Shown: in pieces, positions 9,482-17,880 of the stretch
How positions within the stretch are numbered: the first letter of the stretch is position 1
Layout of the letters: the number at the start of each line of letters is the position of its first letter
DNA from: Hondaea fermentalgiana
Lineage: Eukaryota > Sar > Bigyra > Thraustochytrida > Thraustochytriidae
Assembly (NCBI GenBank): GCA_014084085.1
Contig: NPFB01000150.1
Location: 8,626 to 72,625, forward strand
Direction: 5' to 3'
DNA: 64,000 nucleotides
Translations under genes and position numbers: made by a program
The notes under the pieces: generated by a model
The model's database searches: none
What the model was told of the DNA's origin: nothing
Seen by the model: only the letters and a program-made list of their open reading frames with translations

Positions 9482-10441
9482 CTATAATGATACTAAAGCC
9501 GCAGATGCCTGCGGAACTTCGTTTTCGGGATTGCTTTCCGCCAAGCTGGTTAAGTCCTTTTTATCTTGATCACCCTCGCTCTCGCTCTCGCTCTCGCTCT
9601 CGCGATCACGTGAAGCGGGACTTTCACAAGCGTTGTTCGATGAACCATCCAATGTTGTCGCCAGCATAGGGAAACGTTCCCCAACAGCACGAGCAGCCTG
9701 CCGCAAATACACCTCAGGGCCTCCGATCGAATTGTGCAGGCCATGGCGCGCTGCAACGATGCGCAGAGCGCGCGCCAGGAATACGATGACCGCCACGCGA
9801 GCTGCAGAAGCCATGACGACCTTGCGGTGCCGCGGTCGGCCCGGCACGAGTGGCAATGAACCCGTGAGCATCGACAGCAAAGCCACAGGCCCATTAACAA
9901 CAGGGGACTTGGAAGCAACCCAGGACAAAAGCACAATCACTGCATCGAGGGTAGCGTCCTGCTTGAGCTTGGACAGCATGAGTCTCCCGAATTCGGCCCG
10001 ATGGCTCTCGAGAATTTGTCGCTGTTCAGCGAGCTCGCGCTTGTACTCTTGAGCAAGCTGCTCGAGATGCCTTCGTTGGCCCTCGACTCTGCGCTCGAGC
10101 ATTCCAATCGAATGTTCCTGCTCCTGGACTTGGGCACCCGTTTCTGCGAGGACCATGCCTTGGTCATCGACCTGGGTCTTGAGACAGACCAAAGCGCGCT
10201 CCCCGAGCGAAAGACGTTGGTCAAGCTCCTCTTGTCGGCGCGCGAGTCGCGCGTTCTCTGCTCGGTTCGATAGCCCGAGCATGACGCTGTACGCTCCTGC
10301 GCGCGTGCTCGCGAGCGCGAGCTCGCGTTGGGACTTTTGGAATTCTGTCATGGCCGTCATCAGTTCTTGCCGCTTCGAGGCGACCACGAGCGACATGTTG
10401 TTGTCGCCGCTGCCGCCGCTCCTCCTGGCGCTGCCGCTCAT
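9482..10441 (-). CDS. Unknown coiled-coil protein with C-terminal hydrophobic segments
   Basis: A 319-residue protein of unknown family. The ATG at 10441 (G at -3) is the first in frame; the frame stays open upstream with Gly/Arg-rich sequence but no ATG, and the Met 15 residues later is an alternative. Residues about 20-165 form a Leu/Glu/Gln/Arg heptad region predicted to be a coiled coil. Residues about 175-250 contain two or three hydrophobic stretches (around VIVLLSWVA, ALLSMLTG and VAVIVFLARAL) that could anchor it in a membrane. The tail contains a Ser-Glu alternating run from a tcgctc hexamer repeat at about 9574-9602. The layout fits a cytosolic coiled coil anchored by its C-terminal third, such as an organelle tether, but no homologue is named. 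Confidence 0.65.
   Translation of the reverse strand: MSGSARRSGGSGDNNMSLVVASKRQELMTAMTEFQKSQRELALASTRAGAYSVMLGLSNRAENARLARRQEELDQRLSLGERALVCLKTQVDDQGMVLAETGAQVQEQEHSIGMLERRVEGQRRHLEQLAQEYKRELAEQRQILESHRAEFGRLMLSKLKQDATLDAVIVLLSWVASKSPVVNGPVALLSMLTGSLPLVPGRPRHRKVVMASAARVAVIVFLARALRIVAARHGLHNSIGGPEVYLRQAARAVGERFPMLATTLDGSSNNACESPASRDRESESESESEGDQDKKDLTSLAESNPENEVPQASAALVSL
9574..9602. repeat. Hexanucleotide repeat encoding Ser-Glu run
   Basis: Tandem ctcgct units inside the coding sequence of the coiled-coil/membrane protein, read on the minus strand as alternating Ser and Glu. Length variation here would keep the frame because the unit is six bases. Confidence 0.85.
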
Positions 10442-11368
10442 CTCCCTCCGCGGCGGCTCCCGCGCTGCGCGGCGCTCTTGCGCGCTCGGTCGACCCCGAT
10501 GTCCTCGCCTCCGCGCGATGCCTGCCGCCCGCGGGCGCCCGGACGAGCGCCGCTTCTCGCGCGAGCAGCGCTGGCCTGGACCGCCGTCGCCGCCGCCGCC
10601 GCCGCCACCGTCGCCGTCGCCGTCGCCGCTCGGCTTCGCGGCGAGGTACCTCGCCTCCGAGTTCCGCTTCTGCACCAAGCTGGTCTGCGCCGACGGTCTT
10701 CGCCTCTGTGATGAGAGAGCTCGAAGACGCGGACTCTCTCTTTCCCGAGCACTATACTATACCAGTCTGTAGCAGTCACCACACGACCTAAACTTTCCTG
10801 GCACGCACGCATCTCCACATCGCAGTTTGGCCTGGCGGGCGAGACGAAACGCTCGTCCGGGCGGCACGGCACCGCTGCTTCGACTGCGCTTGACTCGACC
10901 CGCGCGGACGTGGCCGGCGAAGCCAGGTAGCCGCCGGTCACCCGGATGGGTCTCCGGCGGCGACGAGTGGATGACCGGTAACTATGGTTGGGAACTCTCC
11001 GAGTGCACGGTCCTGGGGCGGCGGGTCGCTGTCGGCCGCGACGGGGGGATGACGATGGCCGACGCATCGCGCAGGGTGTGCAGGCGGTCATGTATAATGA
11101 TGGGACCCAAGCAACCAAGGCAAGTTGTTTTGTTCGCCGCTTTTTAGGTGTGACTTTGTCGTGAGAGCGACTCGGAGTGCGAAAGCTCGGTTAGTGTGTT
11201 ACGCAGAGTTGGGAGGGACACAGGGTTAGCAGCTAGGGTACGGAAAGGAAATTTGACGAGGGCGTGCCGGCCAGCAGCACCAGCAGCAGCAGCAGCACCA
11301 GCAGCAGCAGCAGCAGCAGACAGACAGAGAGAGAGATACGCCCAAGGCCAGCGGCAAGGACTTCTTGT
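10442..11368. other. Intergenic spacer
   Basis: About 930 bases between two minus-strand genes, holding the 3' end of the Nudix-box-like gene and the 5' region of the coiled-coil gene. The part up to about 10678 is GC-rich and open in the coding frame as a Gly/Arg-rich leader without ATG. The far end carries the CAG array at 11272-11335. No other gene is supported. Confidence 0.6.
11272..11335. repeat. CAG trinucleotide array followed by GACA/GA repeats
   Basis: Interrupted cagcagcac/cagcag units are followed by gacagaca and gagaga, ending about 35 bases beyond the stop codon of the minus-strand gene at 11369, so probably in its 3' untranslated region. Confidence 0.85.
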
Positions 11369-12274
11369 TTATTTTCGAGGAGTGAGCATGAGCGCGTCCA
11401 GATAAGAGTTCACGAGCTGGAGCTGTTTGCGAATGGCAGCAGCTGCATTGCCAAATTTGCGGGCCTTGGCGAGCTCGTCGAGAGTCACGGAGAGACCAGC
11501 GCATTGCGCCAGACGAAGTATGTGGGCGTGAATGTCCTCATCCGACGGACCAGGGGCCACCCATGTCCACCATATTGACTTGGGATTTGCACTCTCTCGC
11601 TCGTCCACCTTGGTGAGCTGCTCGGAGCCAGGAACGTGTCCTCGCACCGCAGCCAAGTACTCCGGCTTGAGCATGTGTAAATAGAGATGGTACTCGCACC
11701 GCAGACCAACAAATTTGTCAGAATGCTGACGCTCCACCAATCGCAGGCAGCGCTTCGCAAACATTTTCTCATTGGCTGACGACATATCGACCTCTTCCCG
11801 TAACGCACGCCCACATGCGACGCGACTGTTCTCGCGCAAAGGATTGAACTTCTCTGACATGCCCGTGGCCTTGAGACGACACTCTTCCGTCATGGGTATC
11901 TTGGTGTGAAACATTTCCACAAGAATCTCTCCGGCGCTGGCGTCAAAGATAATAGGTTTGGCCACACTTACAATTCGCAAAGGTTCTCCGGCGTCTGATC
12001 TCGATATCACAGTCTCGCCTTTCTCCATCTCATCCAGCAAAAGACGCAGGTCGTTGTCCGACAGAGAAGCGAGGTCAAGGTACGCCTTGAGCTCCTCGAT
12101 CGTGTCTCCGCGAAAAAACTCGCGCAAACCGGAGGACGACCGCCCCGTAGACGACGACCTTCGTGATATCGCGCCTGTCAGCACCAAGGCGTCCGGAGCT
12201 GAGGCTACGTTATTCTGTGGCCATGTCAATCGTCGTCGCCGTGCTCCGCCTGCAAGAGCGCCAAAGATCCCCAT
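11369..12274 (-). CDS. Unknown protein with degenerate Nudix-box-like motif
   Basis: A 301-residue protein with a good ATG context (A at -3, G at +4). The N-terminus is Arg/Ser-rich and could be an organellar targeting peptide, though this is weak. Residues about 95-185 resemble a Nudix-fold core: LRIVSV..PIIFDASAGEILVEMF, then a helix with E, seven residues, RALREEV, matching the EX7REUXEE part of the Nudix box except that the first Glu of REUXEE is Ala and the leading Gly is replaced by Lys. The C-terminal third includes WWTWV and an Ala/Leu-rich helical bundle. If this is a Nudix relative, loss of a metal-binding Glu suggests altered or absent hydrolase activity. I would otherwise call it hypothetical. 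Confidence 0.6.
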   Translation of the reverse strand: MGIFGALAGGARRRRLTWPQNNVASAPDALVLTGAISRRSSSTGRSSSGLREFFRGDTIEELKAYLDLASLSDNDLRLLLDEMEKGETVISRSDAGEPLRIVSVAKPIIFDASAGEILVEMFHTKIPMTEECRLKATGMSEKFNPLRENSRVACGRALREEVDMSSANEKMFAKRCLRLVERQHSDKFVGLRCEYHLYLHMLKPEYLAAVRGHVPGSEQLTKVDERESANPKSIWWTWVAPGPSDEDIHAHILRLAQCAGLSVTLDELAKARKFGNAAAAIRKQLQLVNSYLDALMLTPRK

Positions 12275-12537
12275 CGTGACCTGTTTTTGTTCGCTGCCGC
12301 GGCGGCGGCGCCGTCGCAGAGCGGTCGCGCTTTGTCAAGCGAGGTCCGCACCGTGGGAAACCTCAGCGCGACTCCCGGACACTGCCACCTTTTCTCGTCC
12401 TTTGCTGTGCTAACGCAGGAAGCGTCGTCCTGGCTGGCTTAGCTGCCCGGTGTGGCTGACCTGCTCAAGCTTGGGCGCAGCCAGCGCCGCGCACGTCTCG
12501 AAAGCTGCAGCACCTTGAGCTTTTCCTTCGTTGCCGG

Positions 12538-12562
12538 CCGACCGACCGACCGACCGACCGAC
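12538..12562. repeat. (CCGA)n tetranucleotide microsatellite
   Basis: Six tandem ccga units in the divergent spacer, the same tetranucleotide repeat style that dominates 55-60 kb. Confidence 0.85.
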
Positions 12563-12980
12563 TGTCCGGACTTGAGTCGCTTTTGCTTTCGCCTCGCCTT
12601 TGCTTTCGTCCTCGATGGTAGAAGAAAAATCGAAATCGAAATCAGTCTTGCTTTTGCAAACTAGACTTCGGCCTTGGTCTTGCACATTCGCAGTGACTTG
12701 CGGCCACCGTGATGATCACAAGACTCACGCACACACAGCAGCGGAAACGCTATTCTGACTCGAGTCCTTGCAAGCGACTACGAGTACACACAACGTGGGA
12801 AAGGATGGGGAGAGGAGGGGGCAAGGGGGTGGGGCCACGGGCTAAACTTTATCTCTGCTCAAAGAAACAATCTGCTACTCATTATGAGATACCAAGGCGC
12901 GGCGAGCTGACCGCTTCTCTCTCTCTCTCTTACGAAGAATTAGTCTTGGAAACTGTGCGGCCCTCACCTCACAAAAATAG

Positions 12981-13049
12981 TCTTTTTCCCCCTTCTCTCC
13001 TTCTCTCCTCCCTCATTCCCTCATTCCCTCCCTCCTTCCCTCCCTTCGC
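12981..13049 (+). repeat. Polypyrimidine tract upstream of coiled-coil gene
   Basis: Nearly 70 bases that are almost all C and T, built from cttctctcc and ccctcatt-type units, about 470 bases upstream of the ATG at 13521. Similar pyrimidine-rich leaders lie near other start codons in this window. Confidence 0.7.
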
Positions 13050-13520
13050 CCGCGCCGCAAAAAAGAGTCGCGCAGACTCCGGCTCGCCAGCTTGGATCGC
13101 ACGTCCGAGTCCGCGCCGGTGAACGGTGCCAAGGCGCGCTCGCCGGCCAGCGACGCATAACGAGTCGCCGCTGGTTCCGCTAAATCGATCGACAAGGCAG
13201 CGCCGCGTCCGGTATTTCCGGCGCTCCTGAACGGACCTTGGGCATAACCGATTGCGGCGTGGAGCGACTCCAGCCGCCCCTGCGCGCGCGTCTGCGCCGC
13301 CCGGGGAGGCGCGCGACCGGGCCAGAGGCTCCGGCAACGTGACTTCTGGCGCTGAGCCGACTTTCTCGTGCTTCCACGTTGTCTAGAGGTCGAGAGAGCG
13401 ATCCCCAGCGACCAAGGTCAACGCTGTTGCAGAGTACTACGGGGCTATCAAACAAACGCAAGTAAGCGAGCAAGCGAGAGCAGACGACCGCTTTGCTGCG
13501 AGAAAGCAAAAGGCAAAAAC

Positions 13521-16331
13521 ATGAGCGGGCCGCAGGACGACAGAGATGCGCGCTGGCGCGCCTCAAGAGGACCCGGGGCCTCTCGCGTCACAACGAGCGC
13601 ACTCGGGCCAGAGGACCTCGGTGGCCCACTTGACGAAGACCACGACAACGAAGACGACGAAGAAGAGAATGAGGCTCGCCGACTTTCTGCCTTTGCAGGA
13701 ACCGCGAGTGGAGCCAGCTCATCGACAAGCAACCAGCACGATGGACGCGATGTGGAGTTGGGTCCCAAGGATATTGACGAGCTTCTTCGTGGCCTCGAGG
13801 CGAGACCGCCACTGGACAGGCCCATACCTCAGGCAGCGCACACGGATGCGTACCTCGAAGATGAGATCCAGCGACTGCAAAGCGAAAATGCGCATGTGCG
13901 CTCGTACGCGGCTCGGCTCGAAAACGAATTGCGGAGGCTTGCGCGTCATGCTCACGGTGATTCCATCGCAGCGGCAATCGCTGCACCACCTGCTCAAGCC
14001 GGCACAGGCGATAACGAAGCTGATGAGGATGACGAAGATGGCAATCAAACATTGTCGCCATGGGTGGCGACTCCGCAAATCTTCTCCCCACTTCTCGCCG
14101 CATACGATGGGCATCTCACCGAACTACGAAGCCGTCTCGGGGCAGCGGAGCGTCAGCTCAGCGTCGATCGTGACCACATTTCGCGTCTCACCCAGGAAAA
14201 CGAGCAACTTGCAGCTGACTTGGACGCCGAGCTACGGACTCGCGTCTCTGTCCTCGAGACCAACGTTGATTCCGGCGTCCCAGGACAGCAGCAGCAGCAG
14301 CTGCAGCAGCAGCGCCTCGACCTTGTGACCTCGGAGCAGCTCGAACTGCTGCAACAGCAAGTCGCCGCGCTGGACAAGGAACGCGGGATTCTCGAGGAAG
14401 TCTCGAACCATCTCCAGTCCGAAGTAGACACCTTGCGCGAGGAAGGTAAGGAGCGCGACGAACAGCTCATTAAAATTACGCAAAACTTTCAAAGCGCACG
14501 CGGAGCTCTTAAACGAGCACAAGCCCAGGCCGGTACGCTGCAAAAGGAGCGCGATGCAGCTTTTGGCCAGCTGAAAAAGCTTCACGCTCAGTACAGCGAC
14601 CTTAGCGTCCGTCACGAAGCCTTGAACGAGGACCTGCATGCGAGCGAGCGCGAGGCCGCGCAGTACCAAAAACAGTGCGCCCGCCTGCGCAGCGATCTCG
14701 ACAGCCTTGCAGCACGCGCTAACGAGGAGACAGACCTGCAACTGCAGCGTCTCGATGCCGAACGCAAGACTTTGCGCGAGACCGTTGTCTCACGGGATGC
14801 CACTCGCCGTGAGCTCGATAGTCTGAGAGAGGCGCATCGCAAGCTCAGAATGCAGCACGAAAAGACCGTGGCGGACTGCGAAGGCATGATTGGCGCCATG
14901 GAAAGTCTCAAGCTTGAAATCTTCGAGCTCAAGTCGCGCGAGGAAACCGTGACGCAACGTGAGACTGAAGCGCGCAACGCCGTAGAGCAGGCGAAACTGG
15001 AGCGCGACCAGGCACTCGCGTACGACACCGAGAGTCGCCGAACAATCGCGCGTCTAAACGCACAGCGCGCCGAGGCGGCCAAGGAGAATCTTCGTGCAAC
15101 CGAGAACGCCATTAGAGAAGAGCGTGAGCAAAAGACGGCCCAGCTCGCCTCACGTGCACAAGACATTGAAGATCTCACAGCGCGCTGTGCCCGTCTCGAA
15201 CAAGACGTCGACCAAGCACGCCAAGATGCGCGGGAGTCCAAGTCTCGTCTGGATGCTGCCAAAACGACGACAGGAGCCGAATTGCGACGCCTCGAGGGCG
15301 TCGTGGCAAAGGCTCACGAACGTGCCGAGCGCGCCGAAAACGTTGCCGTCGAACGCGAGGCTGAAGCGCAGCGCCGCATGCACGAGGCTGCGCAACGCAT
15401 CGCCGAGGCTGACCAGGAGCGTGTCTCGCTGCACGAGAGCTCACGATCTCTCCAGCAGCGCTTGCAAATGGCAACCGTAGACATAGAGCGCCTTCAAAAG
15501 GAGGCGACCCGTCTCGAAAAGGAGGCAGCCAAGGCAAACCAAGAGGCTGCAAGCTTTCAGCAAACGCTGGAAAATGTACGCCTGCAGTCTGACGCTCGCA
15601 TCGAGGCGGCACAGGAGCGTGCCAAAATCGTCGAGCAGCGTCTCACGCAACGCGCCTCTGACGCCGAGGCCCGTGCATCTGAAGCGGCCCAGGTGCTTGA
15701 GCACGCTACCTCGGAGAAAGACCGTCTCAAGCGGCAAGCCGACGAGACGCTTGCTAGCACAGTTGAGCACTTTGAAAAGCGTCTCGCAGAGTATCGCGAG
15801 GCCTCGGCGCGATACGAAGCTCGTCTTCAGGAGCTCACAGCGACCATTGACGTCTTGCAGCACGAACGCTCCGAGGCGGCTCGCCAGCTCAAGGAGATTG
15901 AGGCGCGTGCACGCAAGCTCGAACACGCCGCCAGCCAGGCCGACAAGCGATACTCGGACACGAAGCTCAAATTGGCGCAAGTCATTGCATCCGAGGAAGC
16001 ACGCGTGCAGGAGTTCGCAGACACAAACCGCCGTCTTGATCAGCTCGAGATTGAGAAGAACAGGCTACAACGCGAGCGCGATGCGGCCATTCGCGCTCTT
16101 GAGAACCAACCCAGGCCTGCAAGGCAAGCTCGCGCTCTTCTCGATGTGGGTGGATTCCATCCTCGACGGAGCGGTCTCAGTGGCGGCACGGGTGCCGCCT
16201 TTTCTCCTTCTTCTGGCATGACTCAGCAGCTCGGCCACGGTCCTCCCGATTCGCCAATATCTCGATCCACGAGGCTCCGTTTCGAGTCGCAGCGCGCGGA
16301 CGCCGCAGCCTCTCCCACTGCTTTGCGATAA
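13521..16331 (+). CDS. Long coiled-coil protein
   Basis: A 936-residue protein starting at the ATG at 13521 (A at -3); earlier in-frame sequence has no ATG. The first 100 residues are disordered and acidic, followed by a short coiled-coil segment, an Ala/Pro/Asp-rich linker and a conserved-looking SPWVATPQIFSPLL..YD segment at about 182-200. From about 200 to 880 it is almost unbroken heptad coiled coil rich in Arg, Glu, Gln, Leu and Ala, with no motor, kinase or zinc domain. The last 55 residues are Gly/Ser/Pro-rich and basic. This is the profile of centrosomal, basal-body or cytoskeletal scaffolds (rootletin- or CEP-like), but coiled coils resemble one another by composition, so I give no specific orthologue. 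It is followed by PrpF on the same strand after 106 bases. Confidence 0.8.
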   Translation: MSGPQDDRDARWRASRGPGASRVTTSALGPEDLGGPLDEDHDNEDDEEENEARRLSAFAGTASGASSSTSNQHDGRDVELGPKDIDELLRGLEARPPLDRPIPQAAHTDAYLEDEIQRLQSENAHVRSYAARLENELRRLARHAHGDSIAAAIAAPPAQAGTGDNEADEDDEDGNQTLSPWVATPQIFSPLLAAYDGHLTELRSRLGAAERQLSVDRDHISRLTQENEQLAADLDAELRTRVSVLETNVDSGVPGQQQQQLQQQRLDLVTSEQLELLQQQVAALDKERGILEEVSNHLQSEVDTLREEGKERDEQLIKITQNFQSARGALKRAQAQAGTLQKERDAAFGQLKKLHAQYSDLSVRHEALNEDLHASEREAAQYQKQCARLRSDLDSLAARANEETDLQLQRLDAERKTLRETVVSRDATRRELDSLREAHRKLRMQHEKTVADCEGMIGAMESLKLEIFELKSREETVTQRETEARNAVEQAKLERDQALAYDTESRRTIARLNAQRAEAAKENLRATENAIREEREQKTAQLASRAQDIEDLTARCARLEQDVDQARQDARESKSRLDAAKTTTGAELRRLEGVVAKAHERAERAENVAVEREAEAQRRMHEAAQRIAEADQERVSLHESSRSLQQRLQMATVDIERLQKEATRLEKEAAKANQEAASFQQTLENVRLQSDARIEAAQERAKIVEQRLTQRASDAEARASEAAQVLEHATSEKDRLKRQADETLASTVEHFEKRLAEYREASARYEARLQELTATIDVLQHERSEAARQLKEIEARARKLEHAASQADKRYSDTKLKLAQVIASEEARVQEFADTNRRLDQLEIEKNRLQRERDAAIRALENQPRPARQARALLDVGGFHPRRSGLSGGTGAAFSPSSGMTQQLGHGPPDSPISRSTRLRFESQRADAAASPTALR

Positions 16332-16380
16332 GTTGTCCCCTGTGTAATTCACAAAGAAATAGTTTGCCCTCTACATCCCA

Positions 16381-16416
<36 letters not shown>
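16381..16416. repeat. (CAT)12 microsatellite upstream of PrpF start
   Basis: Twelve exact cat units lie in the 106-base spacer between the coiled-coil stop codon and the PrpF start at 16438. It is close enough to be in the PrpF leader, where length polymorphism might affect expression. Confidence 0.9.
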
Positions 16417-16418
<2 letters not shown>

Positions 16419-16437
16419 GCACCGTCGGTCCAAAAAA

Positions 16438-17676
16438 ATGACAAAACATACCACTATCATGTTGCGCTTTGCGCTTCTTCGCTGCGGCACAAGCCGCGGG
16501 CCGTTCATCGCGCGACAGGATCTGCGCGTAGCAGCGCGCGCACGAGCCGCAGAAGGCAACTCGGAAGGCGAGACAGCAGCGCTCGGCGCGGCGCTGGAGA
16601 GCAAGGAGATTGACACGGTTCTCGATGTACTGGGCAGCGGTCAGAACGAGCAGCTCGAGGGCATCGGCGGGAACTCCGCCGTGACAAACAAGGCGTACGT
16701 TGTAGAGAGACGTACGGACGACGAGTGCGGATGTTGGTTTCTACAAGGAAAAGTTCGCGAGCGTGGCGTGGACGATAGTCATGGAGACTGCGGAAACATG
16801 CTCGCAGGTGTTGGCGTCTTTGCCTTGAATCGGAACCTTGTTGACCGAAGCAAGCTGCGCGGCGCGCGCGAAGCTGGAATGGCAACTGTCCAAGTTGTCG
16901 CCCATGCCACCGGACGCAGGTATGAGATCGACGTTCCAGTTGATAAAGATGGTTTTCCGGCCTTGAAGGGATCCCTCGCCATTGCCGGGGTCCCAAGTCC
17001 AGGCGCAGCAATCTCCATTCGCAGTCTGTCAAGCCCTGGAAGCAAAACAGGCTCCCTTTGGCCAGCAGGAATCGTGACGGAGATCCGAGGCACATCTGCA
17101 TCCTGCGTTGATGCGGAACGCCCCCTCGTCATTGTCGACGCTGCGAGCGTTGGCGTTTCATGTGAGGAATCCAAAGAAGAGCTTGACGGCAACATTGCGC
17201 TCATGCAGCGTCTTGAGGAAATTCGGTGCGCAGCGGGTGAGGCCATGGGCCTCGGCGACTGTACTGGACGTGTCTCGCCCAAGCTTTGCCTCGTAACTCC
17301 AAGTCCTGCGCGTCCTGGGGTGCTACGCACACGCTATTTTGTAGCACCCTTTGAGCGCGACACGCATCCAACGCTAGCCATGACGGCAGCCCAGGCGCTC
17401 GCTGTAGCATCTCTTTCGCCGGGAAGTATTCCACACGCAATGCTGTTTGGCAAGTCCCCGAATGCGAGAGAGGTGACGACAGGGCCTTTGTCGAGCGACA
17501 ATCCGCGAACTCTCGCTCTCGAGTTCGAACATCCACGAGGCACCGTGGAGATTCGTGTGACGCTCTCCGCTAATGCGTGTGGAACGAATGAGGTTGCGGA
17601 AGACGGCTCCAATCTTATTGGAACCTCGTACAAGCGAACAGTAAAGCGACTCGTGGACGGATCTTTTTATGTTTAG
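16438..17676 (+). CDS. prpF: PrpF-family protein (putative methylaconitate isomerase-like)
   Basis: A 412-residue protein of the PrpF (DUF453) family, whose bacterial members isomerise 2-methyl-trans-aconitate in the AcnD-dependent methylcitrate cycle or related tricarboxylate tautomers. Family signatures are visible in order: MLRFALLRCGTSRG (the usual RGGTSKG entrance), LEGIGGN near residue 74, the TNKAYVV motif with its conserved Lys, and HGDCGN near 120, which corresponds to the SGNCGN active-site loop. The second half shows the mirrored half-domain expected of the diaminopimelate-epimerase-like fold. The ATG at 16438 or the second Met at 16459, which begins the family-conserved strand, could start it; the short leader is not an obvious targeting peptide. 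The exact substrate is unknown. The gene is convergent with TLK. Confidence 0.85.
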   Translation: MTKHTTIMLRFALLRCGTSRGPFIARQDLRVAARARAAEGNSEGETAALGAALESKEIDTVLDVLGSGQNEQLEGIGGNSAVTNKAYVVERRTDDECGCWFLQGKVRERGVDDSHGDCGNMLAGVGVFALNRNLVDRSKLRGAREAGMATVQVVAHATGRRYEIDVPVDKDGFPALKGSLAIAGVPSPGAAISIRSLSSPGSKTGSLWPAGIVTEIRGTSASCVDAERPLVIVDAASVGVSCEESKEELDGNIALMQRLEEIRCAAGEAMGLGDCTGRVSPKLCLVTPSPARPGVLRTRYFVAPFERDTHPTLAMTAAQALAVASLSPGSIPHAMLFGKSPNAREVTTGPLSSDNPRTLALEFEHPRGTVEIRVTLSANACGTNEVAEDGSNLIGTSYKRTVKRLVDGSFYV

Positions 17677-17765
17677 AGTACTGCGACAGTGGCAAGCAGA
17701 GCCCACCAACGTCATGGAAAACGAATCAAGTCGGAGGGACGAGTGGTACCAGTAGATGATTGTTG

Positions 17766-17826
17766 CCTCTTCTTCCTCCTCTCCTCCTCCTCCTACTCTA
17801 GAAAGAAGAAGGAGAAGAAGCAGAAG
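17766..17826. repeat. Polypyrimidine-polypurine inverted tract between convergent genes
   Basis: A tct/cct-rich tract (17766-17799) is followed directly by an aga/gaa-rich tract (17801-17826). The halves are roughly complementary, so the transcript could fold into a long imperfect hairpin in the 204-base spacer between the convergent PrpF and TLK stop codons. A role in 3' end formation is only inference. Confidence 0.6.
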
Positions 17827-17880
17827 TACGGAGAGAGACAACGTCATACAAGGCAGCGCCCGTTCTCGTTCTCATTCTCA

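Larger units (their letters stand above)
12275..13520. promoter_or_regulatory. Divergent intergenic region with repeats and polypyrimidine tract
   Basis: About 1.25 kb separate divergent starts at 12274 (-) and 13521 (+). It contains a CCGA tetranucleotide run at 12538-12562, a CT run near 12916-12930 and a polypyrimidine tract at 12981-13049, then GC-rich sequence up to the start. Short open frames are not convincing genes. The region presumably carries both promoters. Confidence 0.5.
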
